This document shows positions 12,119 to 21,437 of a stretch of DNA of 64,000 bases, piece after piece. The notes under the pieces are model-generated. The model had not been told where the DNA came from. It was given only the letters and a program-made list of their open reading frames with translations, and searched no databases. The number at the start of each line of letters is the position of its first letter. The first letter of the stretch is position 1. The position numbers and the translations under genes are program-made. Source of the DNA: Zanthoxylum bungeanum (Eukaryota; Streptophyta; Magnoliopsida; Sapindales; Rutaceae); NCBI GenBank assembly GCA_019454045.1, contig SKCR01049650.1:1-64000 (forward strand). Direction: 5' to 3'.

Positions 12119-12346
12119 TCCATCTATTTAGCGAGTTTGGGTCGGTAACTCCCAAACCAGTTGGCTTTAGGGCACCAGGTGTTAAGACCCCTACGGACTT
12201 AATTACTCAGACTTCAGATATATATATATTTTTGCAGCATCTTCGATCCATGTAACGAGCTTTGGGCCAGTGACTCCCAAACCAGTTGGCTTTAGGGCAC
12301 TAGGTGTTAAAACACCCTTACAGACTTAATAACTCGGATCTCAGAC
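12119..12346 (-). repeat. Tandem duplication of about 115 bp
   Basis: Two units, about 12119-12222 and 12237-12346, share CTCCCAAACCAGTTGGCTTT followed by AGGGCAC and a GTGTTAA word. The same pair is present at 22588-22820 in LOG element 2, so the duplication predates the split of the two lineages. Confidence 0.8.

Positions 12347-12347
<1 letters not shown>

Positions 12348-12379
<32 letters not shown>
12348..12379 (-). repeat. Run of 32 T (poly-A on the element strand)
   Basis: On the element strand this is a 32-A run about 520 bases downstream of the LOG stop. LOG element 2 has a mixed A/T tract at the same place (22820-22836). It could be a relic of a captured mRNA tail or simple microsatellite growth. 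Confidence 0.7.
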
Positions 12380-12382
<3 letters not shown>

Positions 12383-12800
12383 CCACTGCTTTTTGAGATG
12401 CTTCCTCCAATTAAACTAGAGCACTGAATATTACAAACTTTTCAATTTTAACTCATGTCCGTATGTTACTATATATGTTGATAATACATGTCAACTGAGC
12501 ATATGAAGATCCATTTTAGTCCGTTTTAAGGAGAATTCACAAATTAAATAATTCAAAATGAAATAAACAAAAATTAACTTGTTTCGAAATAGGTTTGAGA
12601 TACGTCTCAGGAGTGGAAACTCCTTACTCAGCTATCTCTTACCAATTTCACCTTTTTAGTCAAATTAAAAACACAAAAAAAAAACACAAAATATTTTTGT
12701 AATTTTTGAAAATTTTTCAAATTTTTTTGTATTTTTCGAAAAATTTTAGACTAAAAATAAAAATAAAACACACAAACTAAAAACAAGGTATTGATCAACT

Positions 12801-12842
12801 AATTCCCTCCCCAAACCTAAATGAGACATTGTCCTCAATGTC
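12801..12842 (-). other. Second, internal polypurine-like module
   Basis: On the minus strand it reads ATTGAGGACAATGTCTCATT followed by TAGGTTTGGGGAGGG. This is the same GAGGACNA...TAGGTTTGGGG layout as the true tract at 11549, but it lies 60 bases after the LOG stop and 1.25 kb from the LTR. It probably marks an older element end or a duplicated module. Confidence 0.65.
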
Positions 12843-12901
12843 TTAAAAAGTAGAAGAAGAGTTTAGAAGGTCGTACCTGGTTAGCTGAAATCTACAGGAA
12901 A

Positions 12902-13555
12902 TTAAAGGTTTAGATCCAGATTAATCCTTCGTCTCTTACCACGATCGTCCTCGGACCAATTTATCTTTGAAATGATAGGGTCAACTTTTGGTTCATAGGC
13001 TATGAGTTGGTCAATTAGATCTGGAGCAGTTCTGGCAGTGAAGATGAGTTCTTTTAAAGGTTTTGACACGAACCCATTTCTCCGAGCATCATCAAGAAAC
13101 ACACAAAGAAAATCATAAAATCCATCAACATTAAACAGTCCAAGTGGTTTCTGGTGTATGTTCAGGTTCGCCCAAGATAGTACAATAAAAATTTCCTCCA
13201 ATGTGCCCAAGCCACCTGGCAAATCAATAAAAGCATCAGCACGGTTAATCATTTCTACCAGTCGTTCAGACATACCTGGCACGATCAGTTCCTCTCCGTT
13301 TGATGAACCAATAAGATTTGCCTCTGCCAAAGGTTTTGGGATGATTCCCAAAACATGACTGCCTCCTTCCTGTACAGCCTTTGAAATGATCCCCATAAGT
13401 CCAAGATTTCCTCCGCCATATATTAAGTGCATATTCCTTGCAGCTAAGACTCGACCCAATTCCTGTGCTGCTTCTATGTATTGTGGCTTAATACCAACAC
13501 TACTACCGCAAAACACGGAGATGTTTTCAACTCGTCTTCTTGAAGTGGCTTCCAT
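12902..13555 (-). CDS. LOG-family cytokinin riboside 5'-monophosphate phosphoribohydrolase (transduced, intact)
   Basis: This is a 217-codon ORF from ATG at 13555 to TAA at 12902. LOG enzymes release active cytokinin bases from cytokinin ribotides in one step, usually in cytosol and nucleus. Visible motifs are the nucleotide-binding start FCGSSVG (residues 15-21), YGGGNLGLMG (46-55), conserved Arg in MSERLVEM (R98) and the family signature PGGLGTLEE (113-121). This pairing of Arg with the final signature Glu is taken as the active site in the family. Length matches plant LOGs. The gene has no introns, although plant LOG genes normally have several, so it looks derived from spliced mRNA. Residue 111 is Asp where the family usually has Ala. 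The C-terminus carries KRRR then LDLNL, an EAR-like motif. A basic, Ser/Arg-rich N-terminus (ATSRRR) precedes the fold. It lies in the env position of LOG element 1. Expression cannot be judged from sequence. Confidence 0.93.
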   Translation of the reverse strand: MEATSRRRVENISVFCGSSVGIKPQYIEAAQELGRVLAARNMHLIYGGGNLGLMGIISKAVQEGGSHVLGIIPKPLAEANLIGSSNGEELIVPGMSERLVEMINRADAFIDLPGGLGTLEEIFIVLSWANLNIHQKPLGLFNVDGFYDFLCVFLDDARRNGFVSKPLKELIFTARTAPDLIDQLIAYEPKVDPIISKINWSEDDRGKRRRINLDLNL

Positions 13556-13615
13556 ATTTTTTTTTTATTTCTTTTTCAACTCTGGATGCCTTCAAAATTG
13601 CAATGACGGGCTGAA

Positions 13616-13650
13616 TTTATAGTACCTGAAAAAGGGTGAGTAATAATAGC
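13616..13650 (-). promoter_or_regulatory. Candidate 3' splice site just upstream of LOG
   Basis: On the minus strand CTCACCCTTTTTCAG is followed by GTACT, placing an acceptor at 13626/13625, 70 bases before the LOG ATG. The match in LOG element 2 is ACTCACCCTTTTCAG near 24060. A pyrimidine-rich tract ending in CAG fits a plant acceptor. If used, it would bring LOG close to the cap of a spliced message. Not proven. Confidence 0.4.
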
Positions 13651-13799
13651 ACTAATATCTTCCAAATGATGATTGTTAGCTAAACAACAAAAGAGATCGT
13701 GAAAGGTCACAAAGTCTGGATCATGTCTACGAAAATCAAGATAATTACAATAGAAAAGCGAATCAAAGCAATAATTAAGGCAACGTAATTGTGTACGCA

Positions 13800-13960
13800 A
13801 TACGCCACTCGCTTAGTATAAATTCATTAGGATGTGTCTCAAGATTTCATTCCTTATTCAGCCATCACTAATGAATTGTTTCTCATCTTTGATTGCCAAA
13901 CACAATTCATTCTGTCTTAAAATGCTTCGTTTGTGCCTTTCCCTACAAAAATAACACACA
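13800..13960 (-). pseudogene. Degenerate counterpart of the Cys-rich ORF of LOG element 2
   Basis: On the minus strand, after TTATTTTTGTAG (a second acceptor-like site near 13943), the sequence aligns by eye with the 24560-24252 ORF. GTGTGTTATTTTTG corresponds to GTTTGTTATAAATG, and TTGAGACACATCC to TTGAGACGGATCC. A stop codon interrupts the frame soon after the EKQFISDG stretch. No function is known. Confidence 0.45.
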
Positions 13961-14010
13961 AAATTAAAAAGTTCACACAAAATATGAAAACAAATTACAA
14001 CAAATTGCAT

Positions 14011-14035
14011 GGGTTGCCTCCCTGCTAGCGCTAAA
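14011..14035 (-). other. GGGAGGCAACCC motif after the lost pol region
   Basis: On the minus strand TTTAGCGCTAGCAGGGAGGC is followed by AACCC. From general knowledge, a GGGAGGCAACCC block often follows the pol ORF in plant Tat/Athila-type elements. It lies between gag and LOG here, which places LOG in the 3' (env-like) position of an ancestor whose pol was deleted. Confidence 0.55.
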
Positions 14036-14183
14036 TTTTTCGTCTTCAGCCAGACGTGACTGAAATTCATCTGTTAAGGAGGTTTCAATGTCGTTTTGGA
14101 TGTCCGATTAAAGACAATCCCGTGAGCGTTGCTTTTGAAGGGTCTCTTCCAACGGTAAAGTGGCAAAAAGAGTTTTGTCTCAT

Positions 14184-15368
14184 TCAATACTCGTGCCACC
14201 TTTTGCTCATTGTTACTCCAATGGTTCCTGCAAAGAAAGAAAGAAAATCAGGAGGTCTCGTATGATGCTTGACTTGGAATGGAAATTCCATTCTATCAAG
14301 CTTCTGGTTGATATCTTTAATTTGTACTCCCCAAAACAGCGATGTTTCTCCTGAATGCTCTGGATCTTTATTTAGGTCAGACATTTGCTCCTCCATTTGC
14401 TCTGTTTCTTGCTCCACCTTCTCTTCACAGATGTATTGTAAAATTCTTGCATTCATCTCTTCATCTGTCCTCTGTGAAATACATGCTTCAAAATTGTCAA
14501 CCCGAGGATGCAAAGATGTTTCTGACATTAGGTTTTCATCCTCTGGTACGACTAGAATGGATGGTTCAGATAGATCTTCTTCAAACATCAAGGTAAAGCA
14601 TGCTCTAAGATCTTCATTTTGAGGATTGAAAGTTTGATCCTCCGTTGTTGGTGCAGTTGGTACAAATAGATCAGCTTCATCCTCGTCAGAATCTGAATAA
14701 TAAAAGTCAAATTGAGACTTTGCCGGTTCGGGCTCCTGAACTGATACCTCTGGTTGTTGATACTGCTCAGCCTCCTCCTCTATTGAAGTGTCATTGTGAA
14801 ATGATTGGTACTCGAAGGCTTCATCTATGTCATCTGAAACTGGTTCTTGAGGTATGTAGTTCTGGTTTTCTGTGAATTGTCTCATTTGATTTGTCATCCT
14901 CTGAATGAATTCTGATTGTCTCTGAATACTTTCAAATTGTTTCTGGCTTGTTTCAAGCATTGTATCTAACCTTTCTTTTTGTTTCTTGAACATATCTTCG
15001 AGCATGTTTAGCAACTGATTTTCTTCTGATGTTTCTGGTTGTTGATGAAGATCATAGGTAGATGGTGGATAAGATAGAAAATGTGGTTCTGTGAAATGTG
15101 ATGGCTCGTCATAACAAGAAGGATCTTGATAGCTCTGCCACCCTGGATGGTATTTGTATTTGCAATAATCTCTAGGGTGGTTACCATTACAAATTTCACA
15201 TCTCCCCATTGCGTTTTGTTTAGCAAATGTGGTATTGCTTGGTTCTGGCATCCAGTGATAATTGTTGGGCTGGACAACAGGCCTCAGAAAACCGGACTGT
15301 TGCTCCCAAATTTGGGGTGTATTTTCTAGTAAAGCTCGTGATCTCTCAATCTCCCAATAAAGTTCCAT
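14184..15368 (-). CDS. Gag-like protein with zinc knuckle, lacking the capsid domain (394 aa)
   Basis: The frame is open for 394 codons, starting about 110 bases after the primer site. A knuckle CEIC-NGNH-PRDYC (C57, C60, H64, C69) resembles the nucleic-acid-binding motif of Athila/Tat gag proteins. Residues about 115-170 are Gln/Lys/Glu-rich and probably coiled coil. Residues about 178-265 are strongly acidic (for example SDSDEDEADLF). The N-terminal Retrotrans_gag capsid domain that is present in LOG element 2 (27955-27311) is absent, so this looks like a gag C-terminal half that became the first ORF by deletion. It may bind element RNA and rely on another element for capsid. The C-terminal 150 residues are not recognised. 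Confidence 0.65.
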   Translation of the reverse strand: MELYWEIERSRALLENTPQIWEQQSGFLRPVVQPNNYHWMPEPSNTTFAKQNAMGRCEICNGNHPRDYCKYKYHPGWQSYQDPSCYDEPSHFTEPHFLSYPPSTYDLHQQPETSEENQLLNMLEDMFKKQKERLDTMLETSQKQFESIQRQSEFIQRMTNQMRQFTENQNYIPQEPVSDDIDEAFEYQSFHNDTSIEEEAEQYQQPEVSVQEPEPAKSQFDFYYSDSDEDEADLFVPTAPTTEDQTFNPQNEDLRACFTLMFEEDLSEPSILVVPEDENLMSETSLHPRVDNFEACISQRTDEEMNARILQYICEEKVEQETEQMEEQMSDLNKDPEHSGETSLFWGVQIKDINQKLDRMEFPFQVKHHTRPPDFLSFFAGTIGVTMSKRWHEY

Positions 15369-15476
15369 TTCTCAATCACCTAAAAAAAAAAGAAAAATAA
15401 AAATTACAAATAAAATAAAGAAAATAGATACAAGTAAATTAGATAGCTTCAAAATTAATAACTCAAGAAAAATAAG

Positions 15477-15494
15477 TCCCCGGCAACGGCGCCA
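15477..15494 (-). other. Primer binding site, tRNA-Asp
   Basis: On the minus strand it reads TGGCGCCGTTGCCGGGGA, complementary to the 3' end of plant tRNA-Asp (CCCCGGCAACGGCGCCA). It lies six bases inside the 5' LTR end and is a common primer site of Athila/Tat gypsy elements. Confidence 0.9.
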
Positions 15495-15500
15495 AAAACT

Positions 15501-17552
15501 TGACCGGCGTAAACACACACGTATAACGCAAGCGCACGTATCGTTCAAGTAGTATAAAATATCGATCCCACGGGGACTTAATTCCTACTGTTGTTATTAA
15601 TTATTGAATCTATTTATTTACAAATATCTAATTAGATGGAAAAGAGAATGATTGTTTGATTGGTTGAAAGTGGTTTTGCAAAATTAAATAAATAAAAAAG
15701 ACAAAAGAAAATACTAAGGAAAAATAACAAAAGACACAAAGATCTAGGGTCGTGAATCATTCTAATATCATTTAAAAGATGAAGTGGTTATTATATGTTT
15801 GTGTAATAAATCAGTTTACTAACCTGGAACACTAAATTACGCAAAAGCCTCTGTCGATGGTCAGACGCAAATACCCAGTTTAACCCAATTGAACCATATG
15901 TCTATGTCAACCAAATTATCTGGATTCATTAAGTTTAAGTTCCAATTATGGCTACCCCCGCCCGACAGGTATATTCTATCCTGTAAGGAAATCTATTAAA
16001 GGGTTATCTATCCTCAAGGAAGATCGTGGCTATTAAGTCTGAAGGCTGAAACCTAAAATCCCTATGTCTAGTTCATTTTAGATTTACCACATCAATCTTA
16101 TTGGTGATCAGACAACAAGAAGCATTAAGCTTAAGACTTAATAAGTAAACCTTTAAATTACCCAAACTATAAAATAACCCCTTATAAACCGGTGATATTA
16201 GAATTCATCACAACCCCAGATAACTAACACATAACTAGGGCTAGTAACAACTTAAAAGTAAAAGACATAAAGTAAAAACTACTGAAAAGTAAAATAAAAT
16301 AAAAATCTAAGGCAAAAGGAATTACTTTTACTACTACTAATTTAGATATCTCCCATAAAATAATATATAAACTTGTGATATTATTTTACCAACCGACCAA
16401 TCTGGCGGTATCCTGATTAAGTCAAATTAAGTCCAACCAGCCATATAGGCGGTAATATTTGTCCATAATCCAGCCATAAAGGCGGTACCAAAATAAATTT
16501 ACCAACCGACCAATCTGGCGGTATCCTTGATTAGTCAGGTTTAAACCAGATTAAATTGAATTGCCAACCGACCAATATAGCGGTATCATTTATTAATCAG
16601 TATTTTAAATAGTGAATATATTATTTTTAAGGGAGATTAATCTAAATAGTAACAGTAAAAGAATTACCTTTCACCCTAGCTGGGGAAATTACCTCCTCAT
16701 TACAAAATGAAAAAAAATAAAACTAAAAATTAAAGAAAGAAAAGTACTGTGCGTAAAAGTAAATTGCGGAAAGTAAAAACTGAAAAGTAAAGAAAAGAAA
16801 GTGCGAAACTGAAAATTAATTACTGAAAACTAAAAATAAACAAACTAGATACAATCTTCTTATTTATTCATTAAGAATTTCAAAGAAGAAAGTATGAATT
16901 TTACAAATGAAATGGCTTGGTATTTATAGGCAAAATTTTGCCACCATCAAATCATCCATCAAATTCTCCACCAAATCCATTATTAATTTCTCCACTAATT
17001 ACTCCACCAAATCCATAATTGCTCCACTAATTGCTTATCTTGTTTGGTGTTGATTTGATAATTTTTATTAATTATTAATTAATTAATATTTTGCTTTGAA
17101 AATGATTGATAATGACTTTTAATAATTACACTCCACACACTTCTGGATGGTTCATCAATTTCGGTCATGAAATCATCAGAATTAGAAAATATTTTCTCTT
17201 TCAAAAGTTGTAGATCTTTGAGTCTTCTTTAATCTGGCACTTGAATCAGCTCAATCCGATATTGGAGTAAAAAGTTATGCCCAAAATACGACAGATGCGC
17301 AAAACTGGAATTTCCAAAACTGCACTTCGTCAAAACGTCCTTTCAAGTTTCCAATCTCCAAAATTAATATATCAAGTCCAATATTTGCCCTTATTTGACC
17401 TATATTTCATCATAAATGATTTCATTGAGTCCCAATATTATTTTATCTGCAAAATAAAACTAAAACACATCAAAACGTTCATCAAACCTGAGAAACTAAA
17501 CAAAATATTAAGTAAAAGGGGCGGTAAATATTGATATATTTTCCGCTCATCA
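15501..17552 (-). repeat. LOG element 1, 5' LTR
   Basis: This 2052-bp LTR reads TGATGAGCGG...CGCCGGTCA on the minus strand. It carries the promoter for element transcription. The U3 part (about 16930-17552) has no CACGTG word and is unlike the U3 of LOG element 2, while the transcribed part is clearly related to it. Confidence 0.9.
16921..16929 (-). promoter_or_regulatory. TATA box of LOG element 1 5' LTR
   Basis: CTATAAATA on the minus strand lies about 625 bases inside the LTR, a good match to the plant TATA consensus. It predicts transcription starting around 16890 and running through gag and LOG. Confidence 0.6.
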
Positions 17553-18113
17553 GTAAACCCAGAAGAGGCGTACACAGAACCTGTTAAAGCCCCGGACGAG
17601 CAAAACCAAAGTATACTGATTGTCGCAAGTATACACGATGCAAGTCTCAAGTTAAGACCATATAAACCTACCCTGATTCAGACTCCCATAGACACATAGT
17701 CATACTACCAATGGGATTCCGAGGGTCTATCCAGAGCGAAGCTGTTCCCGTACCATCGGCAAACAGAACCTCTATCACACTTGCATGAGTATCCAATACC
17801 CAAATATATGAGAACTATGCCATTAAGCTTCCATAACGCGCACAAGTGTAATACTAGCCTATTCCGCATTATCGATGTCCAGTCTCGATAATACTACGAC
17901 TATGGATATTTAATGATTAAAACTTATGCGGATTAATACTGTCTCATAGCTTATTAATCTGGAACTAATCATATGGACTTTTATCATTTATATATCCAGG
18001 TAATCTAATTACAAATTATAAAAGAGCAATTTCATTTGTCACATAGTTAATTTTGTACAAGAACACCATGTTCTTTACAAAATAGTGATGTTATGGGTCA
18101 TAATTATCCAACA
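17553..18113 (-). repeat. Reverse C1 LTR, right fragment
   Basis: This continues 9212-9642 after LOG element 1, starting with the duplicated GTAAA. It ends at CCAACA (18113) and is followed by a polypurine tract (ATCTCCCACTTGG on the plus strand), so on the minus strand this is the 3' LTR of the host element. Confidence 0.85.
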
Positions 18114-18700
18114 ATCTCCCACTTGGCCTATAGCCAATCACTTAAGTGTCCAACATCTGAACTATGTATGTGTCACTCAAACTTCTGCTGAGAAATAACT
18201 TTCGTCAGCGGATTTACATGGTTATCATTTGATGCCATTTATTCGATCATCACATCGCCACGATGTATGATCTCACGAATCAGATGAATTAGTCGAAGTA
18301 CATATTTGGATAATTGATGAGACCACGGTTCCTTAGCCTGTGTTGTATCCCAACTCAGCTACTAACAGAACTACTCCTAATCTAATCAGGAATTTATATA
18401 TCCAAAATGATTCTTTTGCTGCCTCAGCAGCATCAATATTCTGCTTTTATTGTTTAATCGGCAACAGTATCTTGCTTGGAAGATTTTCAGCTCATTGTTC
18501 TGCTATTCAAACTAAATATGTACCCTTAATGTGACTTACAGTCATCTTTATAGGTTTGGAAACTTACAGCGGTGAACCCAGTTACCTCAAGTTTTCATTC
18601 TCCATAGATTAAGAATGCATCCTTAGTTCGTCTAAGATACTTAAAGATGTTCTTTATATCAATCCAGTGACCATCACCTGGATCGGCCTGATTGTGACTT
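18114..18700 (-). pseudogene. Host C1 RNase H remnant
   Basis: This is collinear with 40640-41332 on the minus strand, including the region of the TEAEY motif near 18420-18450 and the terminal part near 18190-18290. Stops and small deletions break the frame. RNase H would degrade the RNA strand during reverse transcription. Confidence 0.65.
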
Positions 18701-19700
18701 CAGATGCACAAAGCATATGAGACACCAGGTCACGTACATGTCTAACATAGTACGGGCTCTTGGAGAGTGTCAGCAGCTTTCTAGATCTATCCCATTAGAT
18801 CTTTATTCCTAGAATAAAGCCTGCTTCTCCCAGGTTTTTCATGGAGAATTTTATGAAAGCCAAGATTTCATAGATTATAGTATGGGAATGTTATTGCCGA
18901 GAAGCAATACATCATCTCCCACTAACCCTCTTATATACACAAGAATCATCTTCGTTTTGAATTAAATCATATACCATTATGATTACATAAAAACTGTGGT
19001 TCCAAGAATTCAATGCTTGCTTCAATCCATAAATGGATCGATTTAACTTGCACGCCTTGTTTGCATGTTTTGGCACGATAAAACCTTCACGATGTTGAAT
19101 ACAAACTTCCTCCAAAAGGTTTCCGTTAAGGAAAACTGTTTTGGCGTCTAGTTGCCATATTTCATAATCGAAATATGCAACATTAGCAAGCAGTATCCGA
19201 ATGGATTTAATCATGGCAACAGGTAAAAGGTTTCATCGTAATCGACACTATGTTGAAGATGACACCCTTTCTCTACAAGCCTAACTTTGTACATTTGTAT
19301 GTTGCCATATTTCATGTTTGTCTTCACCATGAAGACCCATTTAGTACCAATAGGCATAATGCCTTCTGGTATATCAACCAATATCCAAACTTGGTTGGTA
19401 TACATGGAATCCATTTCAAACTTACATGGTACTTTTCCATAAAAGGAATCGATACCTTGTATCATTTCCTCATACGTAGTCGTTCCATCTTCCTCAATAA
19501 GATTAATATCTATATGAGGTGATATCAGAAACCCATACCTACCAGGTTGTTTTCTGACTCTCTCCGACATACGTGGTTCTTGTGTATTCGAAGATTGTGG
19601 TACAGTTTCATCCCTGATGAACTGTTCATGTTCCGTAAGGGATCGGTGCCTATAATAGTATCACTCTAATTTTCATCGAGTTTTACTTTCTTCCCACTTA
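18701..19700 (-). pseudogene. Host C1 reverse transcriptase remnant
   Basis: Two frames, 18912-19214 and 19211-19570, retain copia RT stretches. These include MDSMYTNQVW, IGTKWVF, YKVRLVEKG, VDYDETF, YEIWQLDAKTVFLNG and CKLNRSIYGLKQA. The usual PIAMIKSIR junction is split by a frameshift near 19212, and the YVDD region is lost near 18910. The copy is non-functional and clearly older than the copy at 38621-48784. Confidence 0.8.
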
Positions 19701-20021
19701 CCACTCCATTTAGGAATTCCTTATCGAGAAAAACCGCATGGAGAGCAACAAATACATTGTTCTCTTGTGAGTTGTATAAGTACTATACTTTGGTTTCCCT
19801 AGGACAACCTACAAATAGGTACTTATCCGATTTGGGTTCTAGTTTGGTATCATCCAAACGTTTAGAGTATGCCCAGCATTCCCAAATCTTCAGGAATGAG
19901 AAATCCGGTTTTTATCCTGTCTATATCTAATATGAAGTCTGTCTAATAGATTTTCATGGAACCTTTTTTCAAAATATGTATTGCACTATTTAATGCGTCT
20001 CCTTAAAAGGAAATTGGTAAC
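19701..20021 (-). pseudogene. Host C1 integrase C-terminal fragment (continues at 36797)
   Basis: The segment matches 42430-42740 and 63360-63660 (for example the NPIG/GFSFLK-like region near 19880). It stops at 20021, where LOG element 2 is inserted. The copy of the target site here is GTAAC (20017-20021). Confidence 0.7.
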
Positions 20022-21410
20022 TGGCCGGTGCTTAAACACGCGTATAACGCAAGCGCACGTATCGTTCAAGTAGTATAAAAAGTATCGATCCCACGATGAC
20101 TTATTACCTAAGCTATAAATTTTATGATGTCAAATGATTACTAGTATCTAACAGGTTGTTTGAATTATTTGAAATGGTGACGATTCTAAATTTAAAAACA
20201 AGTAAATTAAATTATTCGAGAGTAGGTTTTAAGAAAATTCAACATTAAAAACTATCTAGGGTTGTGATTTCTTCCAATATCATTTTAAAGATGAAGTGGT
20301 TATTTTATAGTTGGGTAATATATTGATTTATTAACCTGGAACACTAAATTATGTGAAAGCCTCTATCAATGGTCAGACATAAATACCCAGTTTAACCCAA
20401 TTGAACCATATGTTTATGTCAACCAAATTATCTGGATTCATTAAGTTTAAGTTCCAATTATGGCTACCCCCGCCCGACAGGTATATGTCTATCCTGTAAG
20501 GAAATCTTTTAAAGGGTTATCTATCCTCAAGGAAGATCGTGGGCTATTGAGTCTAAGGTCTTAAACCTAAAATCCCTATGTCTAGTTCATTTTAAGTTTA
20601 CCTAATAAATTTTATTAGTGGCCAGTTAATAAAAAGCATTAAGATTAAGACTCAATAAATAAATCTTTATATTACCCAAACTATAATCTAACCCCTTATA
20701 AACTGGTGATATTGGAATTCATCACAACCATAGATAACTAATTTAGTTACAACACATAACTAGGGCTAGTAAAAACTTAAAAGTAAAAGCCACAAAGTAA
20801 AAATGCGGTAAAGTAAATACTAAAAAGTAAATTACAATAAAATAAAATGCTAAGGTAAAAGGAATTACTTTTACTATTTACTATTTTAGATATCTCCCAT
20901 AAAATAATATATAAACTGATGATAACATTACCAACCAGCCATATAGGCGGTAACCTGATTAATTCAAATTAAGTCCGAACAGCCATAAAGGCGGTATGAT
21001 TTGTCCATGAACCTGCCATATAGGCGGTAAGAAAATTTAATTGCCAACCAGCCATATAGGCGGTATCCTTGATTAGTTAGGTTTAAACCAGTTTAAAATG
21101 AATTACCAACCGACCAATATGGCGGTATCGTTTTTAAGTCAAATTTTAAATAGTGAATATATTATTTTTAAAGGAGATTAATCTAAATAGCAATAATAAA
21201 AGAATTACTTTTCACCCTAGCAGAGGGAAGTTACCTCCTCATGGTTGAATAGTAAACACTATAAAAATAAAGAAAGTAAATTACTATTATTACAGAACGT
21301 AATTAAAATTAAATTACAAAACTTAAATTAAAAGAAACTAGAGAGAAGACTCCTTATTTACATCAAAGAAATGAGAGAGAATGGTAAAATTGAAATTAAA
21401 ATCTCGAGTT

Positions 21411-21420
21411 CAATTTATAG
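21411..21420 (-). promoter_or_regulatory. TATA box of LOG element 2 3' LTR
   Basis: CTATAAATTG on the minus strand. The same sequence lies at 29542-29551 in the 5' LTR. The G-box cluster lies 130-350 bases upstream of it. Confidence 0.55.
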
Positions 21421-21437
21421 ACTTCGGTAGGCCACGG

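Larger units (their letters stand above)
9643..17552 (-). mobile_element. LOG element 1: gypsy-type non-autonomous retrotransposon carrying a LOG gene
   Basis: The element is bounded by a perfect 5-bp target duplication, GTAAA (9638-9642 and 17553-17557). The LTRs are 9643-11548 and 15501-17552. Read on the minus strand the order is 5' LTR, tRNA-Asp primer site (15494-15477), gag-like ORF (15368-14184), GGGAGGCAACCC motif, LOG gene (13555-12902), polypurine tract, 3' LTR. No protease, RT, RNase H or integrase is recognisable, so it would depend on a partner element for enzymes. The LTRs differ by occasional substitutions and one deletion of about 145 bp in the 3' LTR, which suggests a recent insertion. 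The LOG gene is in sense orientation inside the element, so it is cargo and not a neighbour. Confidence 0.9.

Noticed and set aside
13158..13358. Plus-strand ORFs over LOG and gag (13158-13358, 13386-13622, 14269-14622, 23578-23805)
   Set aside because: Shadows of the minus-strand LOG and gag frames, with no similarity of their own.
13631..13740. Short conserved frame upstream of LOG (RHDPD...HLED...THPF)
   Set aside because: Differences between the two elements fall at all codon positions and the phase is lost at the acceptor-like site, so coding is not supported.
15477..15494. tRNA-like sequence near the LTRs
   Set aside because: Only the 18 bases complementary to a tRNA 3' end are present; these are primer binding sites, not tRNA genes.
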